A DNA stretch of 64,000 nucleotides from Paramecium octaurelia (GCA_905182995.1 CAJJDP010000064.1:6627-70626); one strand, 5' to 3'; positions 23,182 through 36,240 are shown, numbered from the stretch's first letter. Translations and numbers: made by a program. The notes: generated by a model not told the origin, from the sequence alone.

Positions 23182-24494
23182 ATGATATCCATTATAAGTG
23201 ATGATTCAATTATGGAACTGAATTTACCATAAGTTTCCAAAGTTAATCATAGATCAGAATTACATACAATCATTAATCAAAGAGGAATCCTCAAATAGAA
23301 AACATAGTTAATTTGCTCTGTTGGCAAAGGAAATGATGATATACTTATGAATAATTTATATAAAATAATTAAAACAATGGATAGTCTTTACTCAAAATAT
23401 ATCGTCCCCATATAACCAGAGAAAAAGCAATCCTAATCTCCGAATTCATAAGTAGCATTAAACAATATTCAAGTATAATTTTCATTTAGATATTAGCAAT
23501 TACTAGAGGATTATAGTCCTTCAAATCGTAAACTTAGCTTTTCTGAATACAGAGGTTAAGAACTAAAAGACTCATAGCAACTGTCTAGTCAAAACAAATT
23601 GAGTCAAGATTTCCCAAGCGAATTCATCAATTCTCAAGTAAGAAATATTGATATATCATAAAAATAGATTAAAAAAGAATAAATCAGTATTGATATGAAT
23701 AAAAAAGAGCAGTAGGACTTTTAATTCTTGAAAGACGATTAACTAATGTAAACTAATACTATAATTGAATCGCCAACAAAGATTAATGGAGATGATTCGC
23801 CAAAGAAAAATAAATTTAAAGCTTTCGGAAATTTACTACTCAGTATTAGAAGGATGTAATAGAACATAGTCGAACATATTTCAAATCTAGTATGTTAATT
23901 ATATATGTTTTATTAGGATTAATTAAAAGAAACTATGATATAACCATCCACCAACATGAATGTTTCAAAAATACATCCAGAACCCTCATCAAGAGACTGT
24001 GAAAATGTTAATGAAATCTTATCAAACTTGAAATTAGTAGATAGATTCATTTATTATTGCGAATAAGGTTCCTAATCAGATATTCAAAATATGATCAAAT
24101 TATTAAAAGTGTATCCAAAAAAGTATATGATTATTATTTATAACTTAGACACTTGTATTGTCCTACTGATCCAAAACATATACTAAATTCGTTCAATAAG
24201 TTTGGATAAAACTCTTTATATATATCATGTAAAAATGGCAATATTGAGGTTATCAAATTCTTATTAGATTAATAAGCCAATCCTTTTATTAAAAGCAAAG
24301 TTTATGAAAACTTTTATGAATCTCCTTTAGAAGTCTCAATTAGATGGAATCATTATAATTGTGTTCAATTATTATTAGAAAAATCTAACTATTCAAATAA
24401 AGAGTTAAAGGCAGCCATTCGATAAGCTTCAAATCCTCAAATAAAACAACTCATTAAATCAAATCTCAAAGCAGACACTCTTTGCTGTTTTTGA
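23182..24494 (+). CDS. Ankyrin-repeat protein
   Basis: A 428-residue protein (419 if a second intron is used). The sure intron is 24123-24148 (26 nt), needed to keep the frame before HLYCPTDP. A 27-nt candidate at 23890-23916 has GTA...TAG ends but is a multiple of three with no stop inside, so its use is undecided. The N-terminal 270 residues are Ser/Gln/Asn-rich. The C-terminus has an ankyrin repeat, GQNSLYISCKNGNIEVIKFL, followed by a second, SPLEVSIRWNHYNCVQLLLE. Ankyrin repeats mediate protein binding; the partner is unknown. The gene ends KADTLCCF, whose Cys pair could be acylated, though that is only a guess. Confidence 0.75.
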
Positions 24495-24539
24495 TAAATA
24501 AACAATCAATATTCTCTATATATAAAATATTATTATAAT

Positions 24540-27238
24540 TCAGTCCAAGTTTATACTCCATAAGGCACCACATATACCTAAATAATAGATGCATCCATTA
24601 AATTATATCGAATCAACTACATAATCATTCAATATTTATGGTTTCTCTTAAATAGGTTGCAGACAAGAATCAAAGAAATTGTGAACATGCTTAAAAATTT
24701 GGCATTCATTTCTTGTATTAAATAATTACCATGTAGTTGAAAGCATTTGCATTCTCAAATGTTCAGAAACGTCAATAGGAGAATAGATTTTCTACATAGA
24801 GATTAATAATATACTTTATTTAATCTTAATTAAGTAACCCCATTGATTTTAAGTAACTTTAGTTGTATAATTGCAATACCTGCATATTAAATCAATAGAT
24901 TCAATACTAATTATGATTCAGAATGCTATTCAATACCTATCTAGATGATTTCTTCATCCTTACAAATATTCTTATCTGGATATATGGCTTAAAATTACAA
25001 TAATAGTTCAAATTTCTATAATGAATATATGGCTACCAAATTTTGATAAGTTAATATTATGATATCATTAGACAATCTTACTTATTAGTATTTGTATTCC
25101 TCCTTTATTTAATGTATTCTCAAATCTATCTGTCCATTTTGGTGTGCCTTAATAATACAAACCGTCGAGTCATTTAATAATAAGACTATATTCTCTTCAT
25201 TAACATCTGCAACCAGTATCTATTTTTATTATTGTTCAAAATCTTGAATTCTCTCAAAAGAATCCTCAAAATGTCTATAGACAGAATACTAAGTGATAAG
25301 TAAGTTGTCCTTTAACAATACAACTTATTCTTTTTTTGGAAATAGATTTACATCTAAGTATCCTATTTCTTATTAACTCAATGTTACTTTAGCCAAAGTT
25401 TGATCATTGAATAAATAAAGTTCATTGTTATTGCTTAAAAATAGTGAATCATTTTCTTTAACTGATATGTAATAATTATTGATGCCTTCCATCACTAAAT
25501 ATTTGAATGATCCTTATTGCTAAATAGTAACAAGATATAAATCGTTGACAATTTAGATTTCTTATACAATATTATTTAAACCAATCGGATAATTTTTGAT
25601 TTTGAGATTCAATTCATTATCAAATAAATAAAATTGTCCATCTTAACAGATTACTTGATATTCTTTACTAATATTATTGTAATTAATCATCACAGCTATA
25701 GAAGTTAGTTAATATTATTGAAGTGGAAAATCAGTTCCTTCCTCTTAAAATTCAAATTTTAACTAATTTAATGAACAATCAAATCTGCAAATTGTCAAAT
25801 ATTCATGATCAATATGATAACTACTTAAGTCAAGCATTTATATAGACTATGCTCTAAATACTAATTTATTTTGATTAACTTCATATATTTGAATATAACC
25901 ACTATCATTGAATATGGAGAATTGATTCTATTAGTAATGAGATTTTATTTAAATTGCTTGTTAATTAATTTGATCCCTCAATTACAGTTAATCATTTGAT
26001 ATCTGATATAATTACAACACTTAATCATTTGACAATAGAATATATTAAGTCTCTAGAAGCATGCATTGGTTTATCTAGCTTTAGTGATCTACAACTTATA
26101 ATTGTCGGGTATTTTAATATAATTAGATTTGGTTAGTGGTAATAATTAACAGGTATGAATTAATCTAAAAAATTTATTTGACCTTTAGTTTTTGAGTAAA
26201 ATTAATAATAATTTGTCTTGACTCTATATTTTTAATATTCTTAAGTACAAATGGTTTGCTAAAATCATTGTACTTCTTAATAGCATACAAATTATTTTGG
26301 AATTTAAAAAGGTTAGTCATACCTATAAACAGTTCTATTTAAAAATTTAACATAAAATTAGAATCAAAGACTGAGATTCCATCCAATGAAACTACCACTA
26401 ATAATTCTTTATTAATTAAATAAGATAGTTGAATATTCTCAACATTTAGCTTTATGACAATTAAATGATTACTTACCTTTTAGTCAATCTTTAATGTTAT
26501 TAAGTCAATTTAACCATTTTCCTGTACTAATAGATATTGATTCTTGTTTATTCCATATTCTAATACATCTATTATTCTATTATTTATTAATTTTGAATAA
26601 TTATTAAGTTCCTTAAAAGGATATAATTAGTAAAACAAAAGAGTTGAATAAGAATAGAGTACCATAATATTATTGCATATTGATAATTTAGATATGTTTG
26701 AAAATCTTTAAATTTATTGATTTTCGAGCAAACAAATCTCTTTCTCAGATTCCAAATTATATTATATCAGTTTTTTTGTTGTGTAATAAAATATTAATGT
26801 ATGGTCCTCTATTTCCTCTACGCTTATAATTTTTGCATCCTTTCTTTTAAAATTCTTTTCTTCTTAAATACTTAAATTGATTATGATCATTCCTTATATA
26901 TAATCTGATACAAAGAGGAAATTCTTAGCATAAAATAATTTATATGGCATCTTGATTTACCCTTTCAAACTCATTTGTAAAGTGACTTAATGAATCTTAG
27001 GTTGATACAATTCAACATATCCAGTTTCATATAATAAGGCGATTTGAAATTAGGTAAGTGGATATTTGATCGGAACTGCATCAACTATTTTTTCTTTAGC
27101 TTAATAAATTAGATTTAAGTCTTTGTCTTTCAATTGTACCAATGAGTATTCTTAGACAACAATTATTTCTGATATATTATTGCTATTCTGATTTGAAATA
27201 ATCTTAATTATTTGAGAAGGCTATTTTAATTGTTTCAT
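24540..27238 (-). CDS. Large conserved-looking protein, unknown function
   Basis: An 891-residue protein with one clear 23-nt intron near its 3' end (24792-24814), needed to avoid a TGA and join RLNK to KIYSPIDV. It has no signal peptide or evident membrane segment. The sequence is made of repeated short beta-strand-like blocks (for example ALLYETGYVELYQPKI and LLVQENGQIDLITLKI), suggestive of beta-propellers, with a helical end. This is the look of CPSF160/DDB1, Vps or BBS-type propeller proteins, but no diagnostic motif is visible, so I do not assign a family. It is convergent with the ankyrin gene, with 45 nt between the stops. A 27-nt GTA-start candidate intron (stopless, multiple of three) may exist about a third of the way in. 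Confidence 0.7.
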
Positions 27239-27827
27239 GATTAATAACTTAAATCTATAAATATATATATATAAATATTAATAATAAGAAAATAAATAAT
27301 TATTATACAAAAATAATTAGGGATTCTTTTCCCAAAAATTAAATAATTAGGTGTGATTTAAAGAATAATCCGTATTTCTGCCTCATCAAACCTCAAAATT
27401 AAAACAGTGAAAGCAATTTTAATGCAATTCAGATGAAAATATTATTTAGAAAGTATTAATAACATAGAAGTAGGGTTATACATCTGAAATCCAGAGAAGA
27501 ACTCCAGAAAAATGAGTGAATTCATTATATTGTTAATCCTAGTGGAATAGAAAGATGTTAACTCAAATAACGAAAGATTTACTTATATAGATATATTAAT
27601 TATATAAATTTAGAATTTATTAATAGTGTTATTTTTACATCTGCTATACAGATTATTGTTACAATATTTTATTCTACTATGAGTGATAATATATTAATTA
27701 GTACATGAGGTATAAAACAACTAAGTGAATTGATTAAAGAAATGTGATTAAGATTAATTAGATATTTTTAATACTTTTTGGAAGATCGAGAAATTATTAA
27801 TAATTATAAATTTTATTTAAATACATA
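27239..27827. other. Intergenic spacer, divergent promoter region
   Basis: AT-rich DNA between two divergent genes, so it should hold both promoters. On the plus strand about 27290-27531 is open for about 80 codons and contains NNPYFCLIKPQNQNSESNFN, but has no start codon or known domain. It may be a relic or chance. Confidence 0.4.
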
Positions 27828-29320
27828 ATGGTGAAGAAAGCTGCTCCAAAGAAGTAAGAGACGAAAAAAGCTCCAATTAGAAGAACAAGAACAATATAGA
27901 CTTTAATAAAAGATAATGAAAATATTGTACACGAAAAATTGGGATAGACTAGAAGTAAAAGCAATGGTAAATATCTCTTTTATGACTCAGGTGTGTAATA
28001 AAAAAAGATTACCAAATAGACATAAGAAGTGAAATAAAAGAAAGTAGTAAATGAAAAAGAGAAGAGTGCGCCCAAAAAGAATTCAAATTAAAAAGAAGAA
28101 AAATAACCAATTAAAGATGATACCAAATAAAAAAAATAACCAGAAAAATAAGAAGTTAAAAAGATTACAGAAACAAAATAAAAGGTGAAACCTGTTTAAA
28201 AAAAAGTAATAAGTAAAAAAAAAAGTACTCCAAAAAAAAGTCCTGTTAAAAAAAGTACACCTAAAAAAACTCCAGTTAAAGCTAATACCGGCAAAGGAGA
28301 AACGAAACCTAAAGCAGCCGAAAAGAAAAATGAAAAAGAAGTAGCTAAGAGCGAAAAAAAAGTAGAAGAAAAATCTGAAAAAAAAAATAATGATAAAAGT
28401 GAAAAAAAAGTGATAGATAAATCAGAGAAAAAAGTAGTTGACAAATCAGATAAGAAAGCAAATGATAAAAGTGAGAAAAAGGCTGTTGAGAAATCAGATA
28501 AGAAAAGTGACAAAAAAGAAAAAAGTGGAAAAAAAGAATAATAAAAAGAATAATAAGAATAGAAATAAACGGAGTCTGCTAAGTTACCTAGAAGAACTGA
28601 AAGCAAAGCAGCAGCTGGAATTGTTGATGTCGTATTTTGTGTAGACACTACCTCCTCTATGTCTCAGTATTTAAATTAAACCAAAGTAAATCTGTATTTG
28701 ATTATATAGAATACCGTAAAAGAAATTATTAAAAACATTAAAAATAAAGCTTCAAATGAAGATATTAGTGTTAAATTCGGATTTGTATGTTATAGAGATC
28801 ATCCGCCTTAAGACCAAACCTATGTAACCAAGATTTAGGACCTATGTGGAGAAGATGAAATTATTAAATTTATAGATTAACAAAATGCTGACGGAGGTGG
28901 AGATACACCAGAGGCTGTCTTGGATGGATTGTATGATGCAGCAAAAAAGATTGAATGGAGAGATGCCACTCGCACACCTTCATTAAGATATATCTTTCAT
29001 GTTGCTGATGCTCCTCCCCATGGAAAAGAATTTACTGATTAATATTCTCAATGGCCTAATGGAGTTCCGTATTATATTATCATTATTTTAGATCTGGGGT
29101 TAACCTGGATAAAGTTGCTCATGTAATCAACATTAGAGAAATTCATTACAGATTGATTAATGTCAATCAAACAGATATATTAGATAAAATGAAGAAGCTA
29201 TTCAAGGAAAAATTTACTAATTATGAAGAAACAGATTTAACCAATGCCAAGGAAATGGATTTCAAAGTTAGTGATATGATCATCAGAGAATTATTGCCGG
29301 ATGTTGATTATAATGATTGA
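27828..29320 (+). CDS. Von Willebrand A protein with Lys-rich N-terminus
   Basis: A 489-residue protein with one 23-nt intron (29069-29091). Residues 1-265 are extremely rich in Lys, Glu, Gln and Ser, with Ala/Pro-Lys blocks (KKSTPKKTPVK type) like a histone H1 tail. Residues about 270-440 form a vWA domain of the alpha-kinase/VwkA type: DVVFCVDTTSSMSQYL is the metal-binding DxTxS motif, followed by VCYRDHPPQDQTY and the GGGDTPEAVLDGL block. Such domains bind proteins through a metal ion. No kinase domain follows. The tail suggests binding to acidic partners such as nucleic acid or tubulin, but that is inference. A frame shift just after the stop (see findings) leaves open whether the original protein was longer. 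Confidence 0.82.
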
Positions 29321-30012
29321 ATCGTCATGGCAGTATAAACAATTATATTTTGTTAAAGAAAGATATCTCTAAATAATTAAAAGCTTTGTTATCATCTCAA
29401 TTAAATAGTGGGGGAGAGCTTTAATTGATTCCATTCAAGAAGTTATGAGCTCCCTTATCTTCTCTAAGGATATAATGCATCAGTAATGTCTGTAAGAGGG
29501 ATACGATTGATTCTTTATTTATGAAATCCCTGTCTCTCTTAGTAATCTTTGTTCTCCTTGTTTTGATTTTCAATTTCTATTTAAAATTTTAACTATTTTG
29601 AGTTCATTTTCAAATTCAAATTCAATTATTAATAAAATTATTCAAACTCAAGGAATTATAAAATCAAATATATATGGAGTATTTTAACTAAAATTTTGTC
29701 AAGCTTTTTTAGTTCAAAATATTGTTTGGAAAATCATAAAATTATCTTAATCAAATATTAATCATTCTTACTCTAATATTTAACCTATCTCTTAATTCTA
29801 ATGAGTCTCTTATACATATTATAATTCATAAATTAAACAAAATTATCTTAGAAAAGAAGTTAAATCCTAATAGTTCTAAATTTACCTTCTTTATTGTCTA
29901 AATTTTCGATTGAATTTGTTGAAATGACCATTCATTTATAATTGCAGAAACAGAATAGCAAGTAATAATAAATATCAATTGAAATTAAGATACAAATTAA
30001 ATTACTATATAT
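29321..30012. other. Intergenic, possible decayed coding traces
   Basis: There is no intact gene. Directly after the vWA stop a shifted frame reads NRHGSINNYILLKKDISKQL for about 44 codons to a TGA, then about 50 more codons including a hydrophobic run SLSLLVIFVLLVLIFNFYL. These could be an old extension of the vWA gene, another relic or chance. The rest is AT-rich without features. Confidence 0.4.
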
Positions 30013-30396
30013 ATGATTTCATTTTGTACTAAAATATATATTATTAAAAAACCTAAGAGAATTGTTAATTTTAGGCAAAAATTAATTTATATCTAATCTT
30101 TAGAAAGTATAATTTCTCATTAATATAGAAGGTAGTGGAAATTAAATAAAATTGAGAGGTTTATAATTAAAATTAATTAAAATTCTTATGCTTTTGATAA
30201 ATGTGCTAAATCTGGAGGATTATCGAAGGAAGAATTATTAAAAATGAATATAGGTTATTAAAAGAGTGTCTTTTTATATGCTACTGATATATATATATAA
30301 AGGAATATTTAATTAGAAGATGAGAATTTTCAATAATTGATGTTAGAAGATCAAATAGATGATATAAGAGAATAGAATAATTTTTTCGCCTTTTGA
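30013..30396 (+). CDS. Possible 127-residue protein, unknown
   Basis: An open frame from ATG 30013 to TGA 30394-30396 with no intron needed. It is basic in the first half and acidic at the end (LEDENFQQLMLEDQIDDIRE). It contains SYAFDKCAKSGGLSKEELLK, which has an amphipathic look, but no domain is recognised. It lies upstream of the WD40 gene on the same strand. It is long enough to be interesting but too short to be proven by length, and it may be a relic. Confidence 0.35.
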
Positions 30397-30576
30397 TTTA
30401 AGTACTTTAATGAATATATAATATTCTTTTTATAACTTTTTAGGGTATTAATGAACTACATTAATAGAATAATAGAAATGCTTTTCTATCTGATGAATAT
30501 GGCAATTTTTTTGTATATAAATTATCGAATTATTCTTTATATGGTGTATTATTTTAAAAATTAAAAATCTTAAAGA

Positions 30577-32151
30577 ATGAGTTTTATAGGACCTAGAATT
30601 AATTGCCTTCTACATTAAAAATAACCCATAAGTCTGCTAAATTTAACAAAAGGATTATCTGATGAAAAACGATTATTATGTACTAGATGTAATTTGCAAT
30701 TGCAATAAAATTTGTATAGCATTGAAGAAGTATTTGAATTTGCAGTTTCTGTCTCTAAATCTGAGTAAGAATAAATTGAATTATTGAAAAAAGATAAGGA
30801 TCAATTAGCTTATATTAAGAATCTTATTGATTAGATCTAAGCATATTATAATAAATTAGAATTAGAGCATTCATAAATATTTGACTAAGTGTTAAAAAAT
30901 CTATACATAAAACCAAATGATTCAATAGATGCATGCATTCAAAAAAAATAATAAAGTGAAAGAAATGAATTGATTAAGTTGGCAGAATAGGCTAGCTTAA
31001 TTATAAAATAAAATGGTGATAAAATAGAATTATAAGAAAAAAATTCTATTTAGTATTTAGGGAAACTTGATGAATTAAGAGGGAGAATAAAAGTTCTATA
31101 AGATTAATTAAAGTTGGTTAACAATAATTAATCATAATCTATAATTCTAAATAAATAAGCAGTCTATCAAAATTAAGAGCCAGTTTAGGTTATATAATAA
31201 AAAAAGATTGTCGAAGGCTCTCAATTCATGAAAATATCTGAGGCTTAATTAGAGTAATAAAAAATATATGACATCAAATTTAATAAAGATAATAATCTAT
31301 TTGTTATGGGTGGTTCAAAATTAAAGAACAGTAATTGTTATGTTTAGATATGGAAATATGAAAATGATTAAGTCTCAAAAATACAGGATTTAGAAAATTG
31401 TCATACTGGAGATGTGAAATCTATTTGTTTTTCAAATTAGGAGAATTCATTTTTTACAGGAAGTCTTGATACAACTATAATATATTGGAAAATGGAAGCT
31501 TAAGGCTGGAATAAATCTCAAGTATTATAGGATTAGACTAGTGGAATAATTGGTTTATAATTGAATAATAAAGAGAATGTATTGGCTGCTGTTTCAAATT
31601 AAATATATTTATGGAAAAGAGAACTTAAATAATGGGAGAAAGTTTAAGTTTTGAATCAATGTAAAAAGCAGTTTTTGTGTGTATGTTTTAATAATGATGA
31701 TTCTTAATTAGCAGCAGGTAGTTCAGATTGTTAGATATATGTTTATTAGTATTAAAATGGGTCATGGATATTAAAGCTAACAATATAAGATCAATCATAG
31801 GAGGTCAATTTTATTTCATTTCTTTAAGATTTGAATTTAGTTGCTGTTTTAAAGGATAGCATTATGAATTTATATTAATATTCACCTAACAATTGCTACG
31901 ACTCAAAGAAATTGTCAAATCTATCATCCTTTTAGGTTAGTTATAGTAAGCAAGGTAATTTTTTGATAGTCGCATCAGGTAAATAGAAGGAAACTTCGAT
32001 TTATTAAGTAGACCAGAAAGATGGACTTAAAAAGGTCTAATAGATTCAAGCAAAGAGTGATTAAGTATATTCATCAAATGACGGGAAATTAATAGCACTA
32101 TTTACAAATCAGAAATTGGAATTTTATTCAGATCAAAATATATAATATTGA
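30577..32151 (+). CDS. Coiled-coil WD40-repeat protein
   Basis: An intronless 524-residue protein. The N-terminus has a short Cys-containing block (LLCTRCNLQL) and then a coiled coil of about 150 residues. The C-terminal 300 residues are WD40-like repeats: KNSNCYVQIWKYEND, CHTGDVKSICFSNQENSFFT, DTTIIYWKME, then NQIYLWKRELKQW. They form a propeller that binds partner proteins. The gene at 41481-43148 has the same order (Cys block, coiled coil, NFAIGTSN...EIWKIE-type WD repeats) and is similar in length, so the two belong to one expanded Paramecium family. The exact role is unknown. The stop is 70 nt from the convergent importin gene. Confidence 0.78.
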
Positions 32152-32221
32152 GATATATTTATATTAAACAAGAGGGATCAACATTAAATTATCATAATAT
32201 ATATATATAGATATTAGATAA

Positions 32222-35200
32222 TCAATTAATCTTCTTTCTTCTTTGTGCTTTAATGAGCTAATAAATAAAGAGTAGATTTACTTTTCTTGTAGGTTGAATA
32301 CCATCATTAGTATTTACTCTCATAAAAGACATCAAGTCATTAAGTTTAACAACAATCTAATTATCTAGTTCCTTTTTGAGTTGTTCAATACCCATGGCAT
32401 AACTAAGAATTACAAATATGTTACTGTTATTTGATTGTAAATAGAGTATTTTTGAATACTGAGTACTCATCCTCTTTTACTATTGGACTTAAGAACTATT
32501 CAATTTATTATTGCGCTTCGCTGATGTCATCCTGATCATTAAAATCGTCTTCATCATCGTCCTCTTCATCAAAGTCTTCGCCATCAAAAGAACTAACATT
32601 AAAATTGTAAATACTTATTCAATTTCTTTAATTCATTCTCTTTTTCAAACTTGTCTTATAAGAATAAATTATTGACAATGGTGGTTATTAATTTTGAAGT
32701 TAATAGATTTGGTTATTTATTAATTAAAGATGACATTGTAATCACAAACAATTTGATGTCATAACCTGGAGAATATTGAGTGTCAAGAACTTAATTATAT
32801 ACAGCTGAAAACATTCCTGACAATAATTCACAAGTTAATTCTGGGACAGAGTAGAGTGCACTCAATATAATTCCAGTTATTCTTGATCGTAGTAAACCAG
32901 TTATTTCCTTTTTAGAAATAATATTAAGTGTTTATTTTAAAATTGATTCCAAAATATTCTTCTTTAAATCTGTATTGAGTTCTTATATTCCTAATTAAAT
33001 AAGCAATGCTCCTTCAGCTTACTCTATGTCTTCAAAGGATTGATCAGAATGTAAATGTTAGAATGCTAAGTTGAAAAATATTTACTAGTATGATTCTTCT
33101 ACAAAATGATTTCTGCCATAATGAATGTAATAATTAAGGGTTTCATATAGATTTCCTAGTCTACAGTTCTATTTCTGAATCACATTTAAAAATAGAGGCA
33201 ACACTTACATCTACAATGGAGTGACTGATGACAACTTTTAGATACATTAGGAGATGAACAAAACCAGATCCTCATCAAAATCTATTTTTTAGCAAGTTGC
33301 TAACATTTAGTATAATTGAGTGATGCTTTATTCAAGAGTTATTAGCAATTTTGTATATTCATTCTAATCTGCCAATGATCTTATAATATTCCAACATCTG
33401 TTCAAATAAATGTGTCTTTGGGAATCTCCTTTATTGATTAGATCTTATTCGTTAATTATCCTTTAGACCAAAATTTGCATAAGTCCTATTAACAGATTTT
33501 CATTTTGTTGAAATACTTGCGGATACTTCTTTAATAGATTTATTATCATTTCAAAGTGTCTCTCATAGATGCTAAATGTTAAGCCATTGCATAATGAAGG
33601 AAAGACTACTGCGACTAGTCCTTTAGTTTTTCCTTTCAATTCATCATCTTCAAAGACATCCTTTAATGCATCTATTGATTAATACAAGACTACTGGTTCC
33701 GATGGTTGAACAAAGTTAATTAAAATAGATAAATACATTAACATACTCTAGGATTAAATATCTTTTTTGAATAGATTATCACAATAGTAACCAAAAAATA
33801 AAGAAAACCTCACTTTTATTATTTGATGTTGAATATTTTAGAAAAATGCTAAATTATCAGTTAATAGCTATTCCATCATACTTACAATATCCTATCTCTT
33901 TTAAATCAAATAACTCATTATTGTTAATACAATTAAACTGCTTTCAATTCTGTCAACAGCATTATATTCAGTGAACAATTTCCTAAAAGTATTATTTTAA
34001 ATATTTACTTTTCAGATATGGCTTAAATGAATGTTTATTATTATTCATTAAGTTAAACAGGTTTGGCTGACAAACTATTAATTGCATTTTATGAAATAAT
34101 AACAGCCAAGTTAGCCAAGAAAGTTGTAGATCCATCTATATGATCACATAGAGTTTCTAATAATTAAGCTGCAGCAGTTTTAGGAATGTCAGACTCTTAT
34201 TTATCAACAGTATCAAGTGCCAGATTTACAAATTCTTCTGGTTCTTCTTTCATTTTTAAATACTCTTATTAGGATGTTATCAAATAAGGATAGATGACAT
34301 CTGTTATCAAGGGCACTTTTGAATCAGAGAATATTTGATACTATTCTGTTTATGATCCAAGATTTGCTAACAATTTAAGCATGTATGTTATTATATTTCT
34401 TAGGAATGGCTTACTATAATTATATTGTTTTAGAATTACTTCAGAATCACATTGATTGTTTCACTATTTGTATAAGTAAGGATGGAATAGAGTAAGAGTT
34501 AGGTGATTGGATTAATATAGGGACCAAATGGTCCTTTTTTGACTTCTGATTTATTACGAGTATTGAGCAAAATTTGAAAGATTATCATATAAGATTTCAG
34601 AACGTAACTTTTAATTTCATTCATTTTGTCATCAAAAATCTAGATACCAGTATTAATTATGATGGAATTTTGCATTTATTTTCCTATTGAGGGTGAATAT
34701 TAAAGTAATAAAATTAATGAAGTAGAAAATGAATTTAATGAGAATAGAATATTTAAAATTGGTAGTATTTATTCTCTTGAGATATTTGATTATTATTATA
34801 TTTTGTCACATAAATCCTAAATTGATTATGCAAAGTATTTCATAGTGTTTATAAAATCATCCGATAATTCTTTTGGCTATTCTTACAACACTGTAATAAT
34901 TTATACACATTAATTAAAATACTCGGTAATCCAATCATAGTTAGTTGTAATTCCATTAGTATAATTTGAGAAATTCTAAAGTTCGACAGAGTCTGCCAAA
35001 ATCTTAAAGAACAATATTCCAGATTATTTTTACCATTACTATTCTCCCTGTAAGAATTCTTTCATCTTCCTTTCAATTTCAGTCTTTACATCTAAAATTA
35101 AATTGAAGTATTACTTTTATTTCTTCTAGAAATTTAACTTAAAGATTAAATAAGAGATTATTTGTATTTTAAGGGAGTGTTTTAAGAGGTTAGCACAGAA

Positions 35201-35500
35201 ATCAATGATTCAGCATGTTGGATTGTTAATTAATCTAATTAATATCAACTATTAGTACTTGGATTAGTATTTAGCATTTTCATTACGACTGAATTCAACA
35301 AATTGGCAGCTTATTCCTACACTATAATTTAGCAAGAAATAAGTACTTTTGTCTTGCTTTTCTGCTAATTAAGCAATAAATTAAAAATTCTAATAGTTTT
35401 CCTACAACGAATTGACTAAAGATTTCTCTGCTTGATTTCTGATTTAATTATCGGTATTTGTATATGCTGCTACTAATTGTTCATAGATTAAAGATGCCAT
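32222..35500 (-). CDS. Importin-7/8-like nuclear transport receptor
   Basis: A HEAT-repeat protein of about 1036 residues, the usual size of importin-7/8. The N-terminus, MASLIYEQLVAAYTNTDNQI then RNQAEKSL, is the importin-beta N-terminal (Ran-binding) pattern. Mid-protein KMKEEPEEFVNLALDTVDKQ and TAAAQLLETLCDH match the conserved EDP-E-E-Y/F ... AA-x-x-LL-x-x-LC block. A strongly acidic run near the C-terminus (DGEDFDEEDDDEDDFNDQDD) is also typical. At least seven introns of 22-26 nt are needed; one with a GTGAAA start is the least certain. The role would be carrying proteins into the nucleus under RanGTP control. CSE1 shares some motifs, so the subfamily is probable rather than certain. Confidence 0.82.
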
Positions 35501-35615
35501 CCCCAAATTATTATTTAAATTATTTAAAAAAATACACGAAAATTTATCAACTTCATTACTCACAAATTAAAATATGTTAATTTTGATTTCACTTCATATA
35601 ATATTTTTATATACC

Positions 35616-36095
35616 TCACATTTTCAAGATTTCTTCCATCTTCGGGAATTTCCCATCTCTCATGTATTCCTTTAATGTAAGATCCATTTTGTCTTCACAT
35701 TTCCTTCTGCACATTGATCGTTTGAGAATTAACAATCCCTTATAATTTGAAGCATTCTCAATATCGCAAATCTCAATGCATTCATTGAACTTTAACACTT
35801 CAGGGTGAAAATATTTCTTTAAGAACTGCTATCCCCGATATTCACATAAATGGTATTCATTTCCATCAAACTTTTCTAATTCATCCCTCTCAGCCTCGCT
35901 TAATTCATAAGGAGGAGCCCTGCTTTTAAAATACCTATAAATTAATTCATCCTATAGTGATCTGTTTTATTTTTATTACAATTCTAAAGTATATGCACCT
36001 TGGAATTTTTGAACACAACTAGATGCAATTAATCCAATAACATCTTTTGGAAAAGGACTTAAGTAGTATTGCTTCTCAGGTTTTTTAATGCTCAT
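35616..36095 (-). CDS. Small conserved Cys-containing protein, copy 1
   Basis: An intronless protein of 159 residues, MSIKKPEKQYYLSPFPKDVI at its start. A helical charged part follows, then a Cys-pair arrangement, ECIEICDIENASNYKG then RSMCRRKCEDKMD, giving two CxxxC-like pairs about 20 residues apart. Twin Cys pairs of this kind occur in small mitochondrial intermembrane-space proteins and in complex I subunits of the NDUFB10 kind, and the length fits, but I cannot prove either. It is 115 nt upstream of the importin gene on the same strand. The identical entry at 36946-37425 is most likely the same locus counted twice. Confidence 0.65.
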
Positions 36096-36240
36096 TAATA
36101 TTACTTTTGTTAATTATTCTTTTTCTCTAAATTTATTGATTAATAACAAGAATATATAAAAGGATAGTTCATAGTTATCAAGAATATTAGAAGGAAAAGC
36201 TAATAAAAATTATTATAAAAAATAAAAAATTACTTAGAAA

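Noticed and set aside
28196-28648. 150-residue minus-strand open frame rich in Phe and Ser
   Set aside because: Antisense shadow of the Lys/Glu-rich part of the vWA gene.
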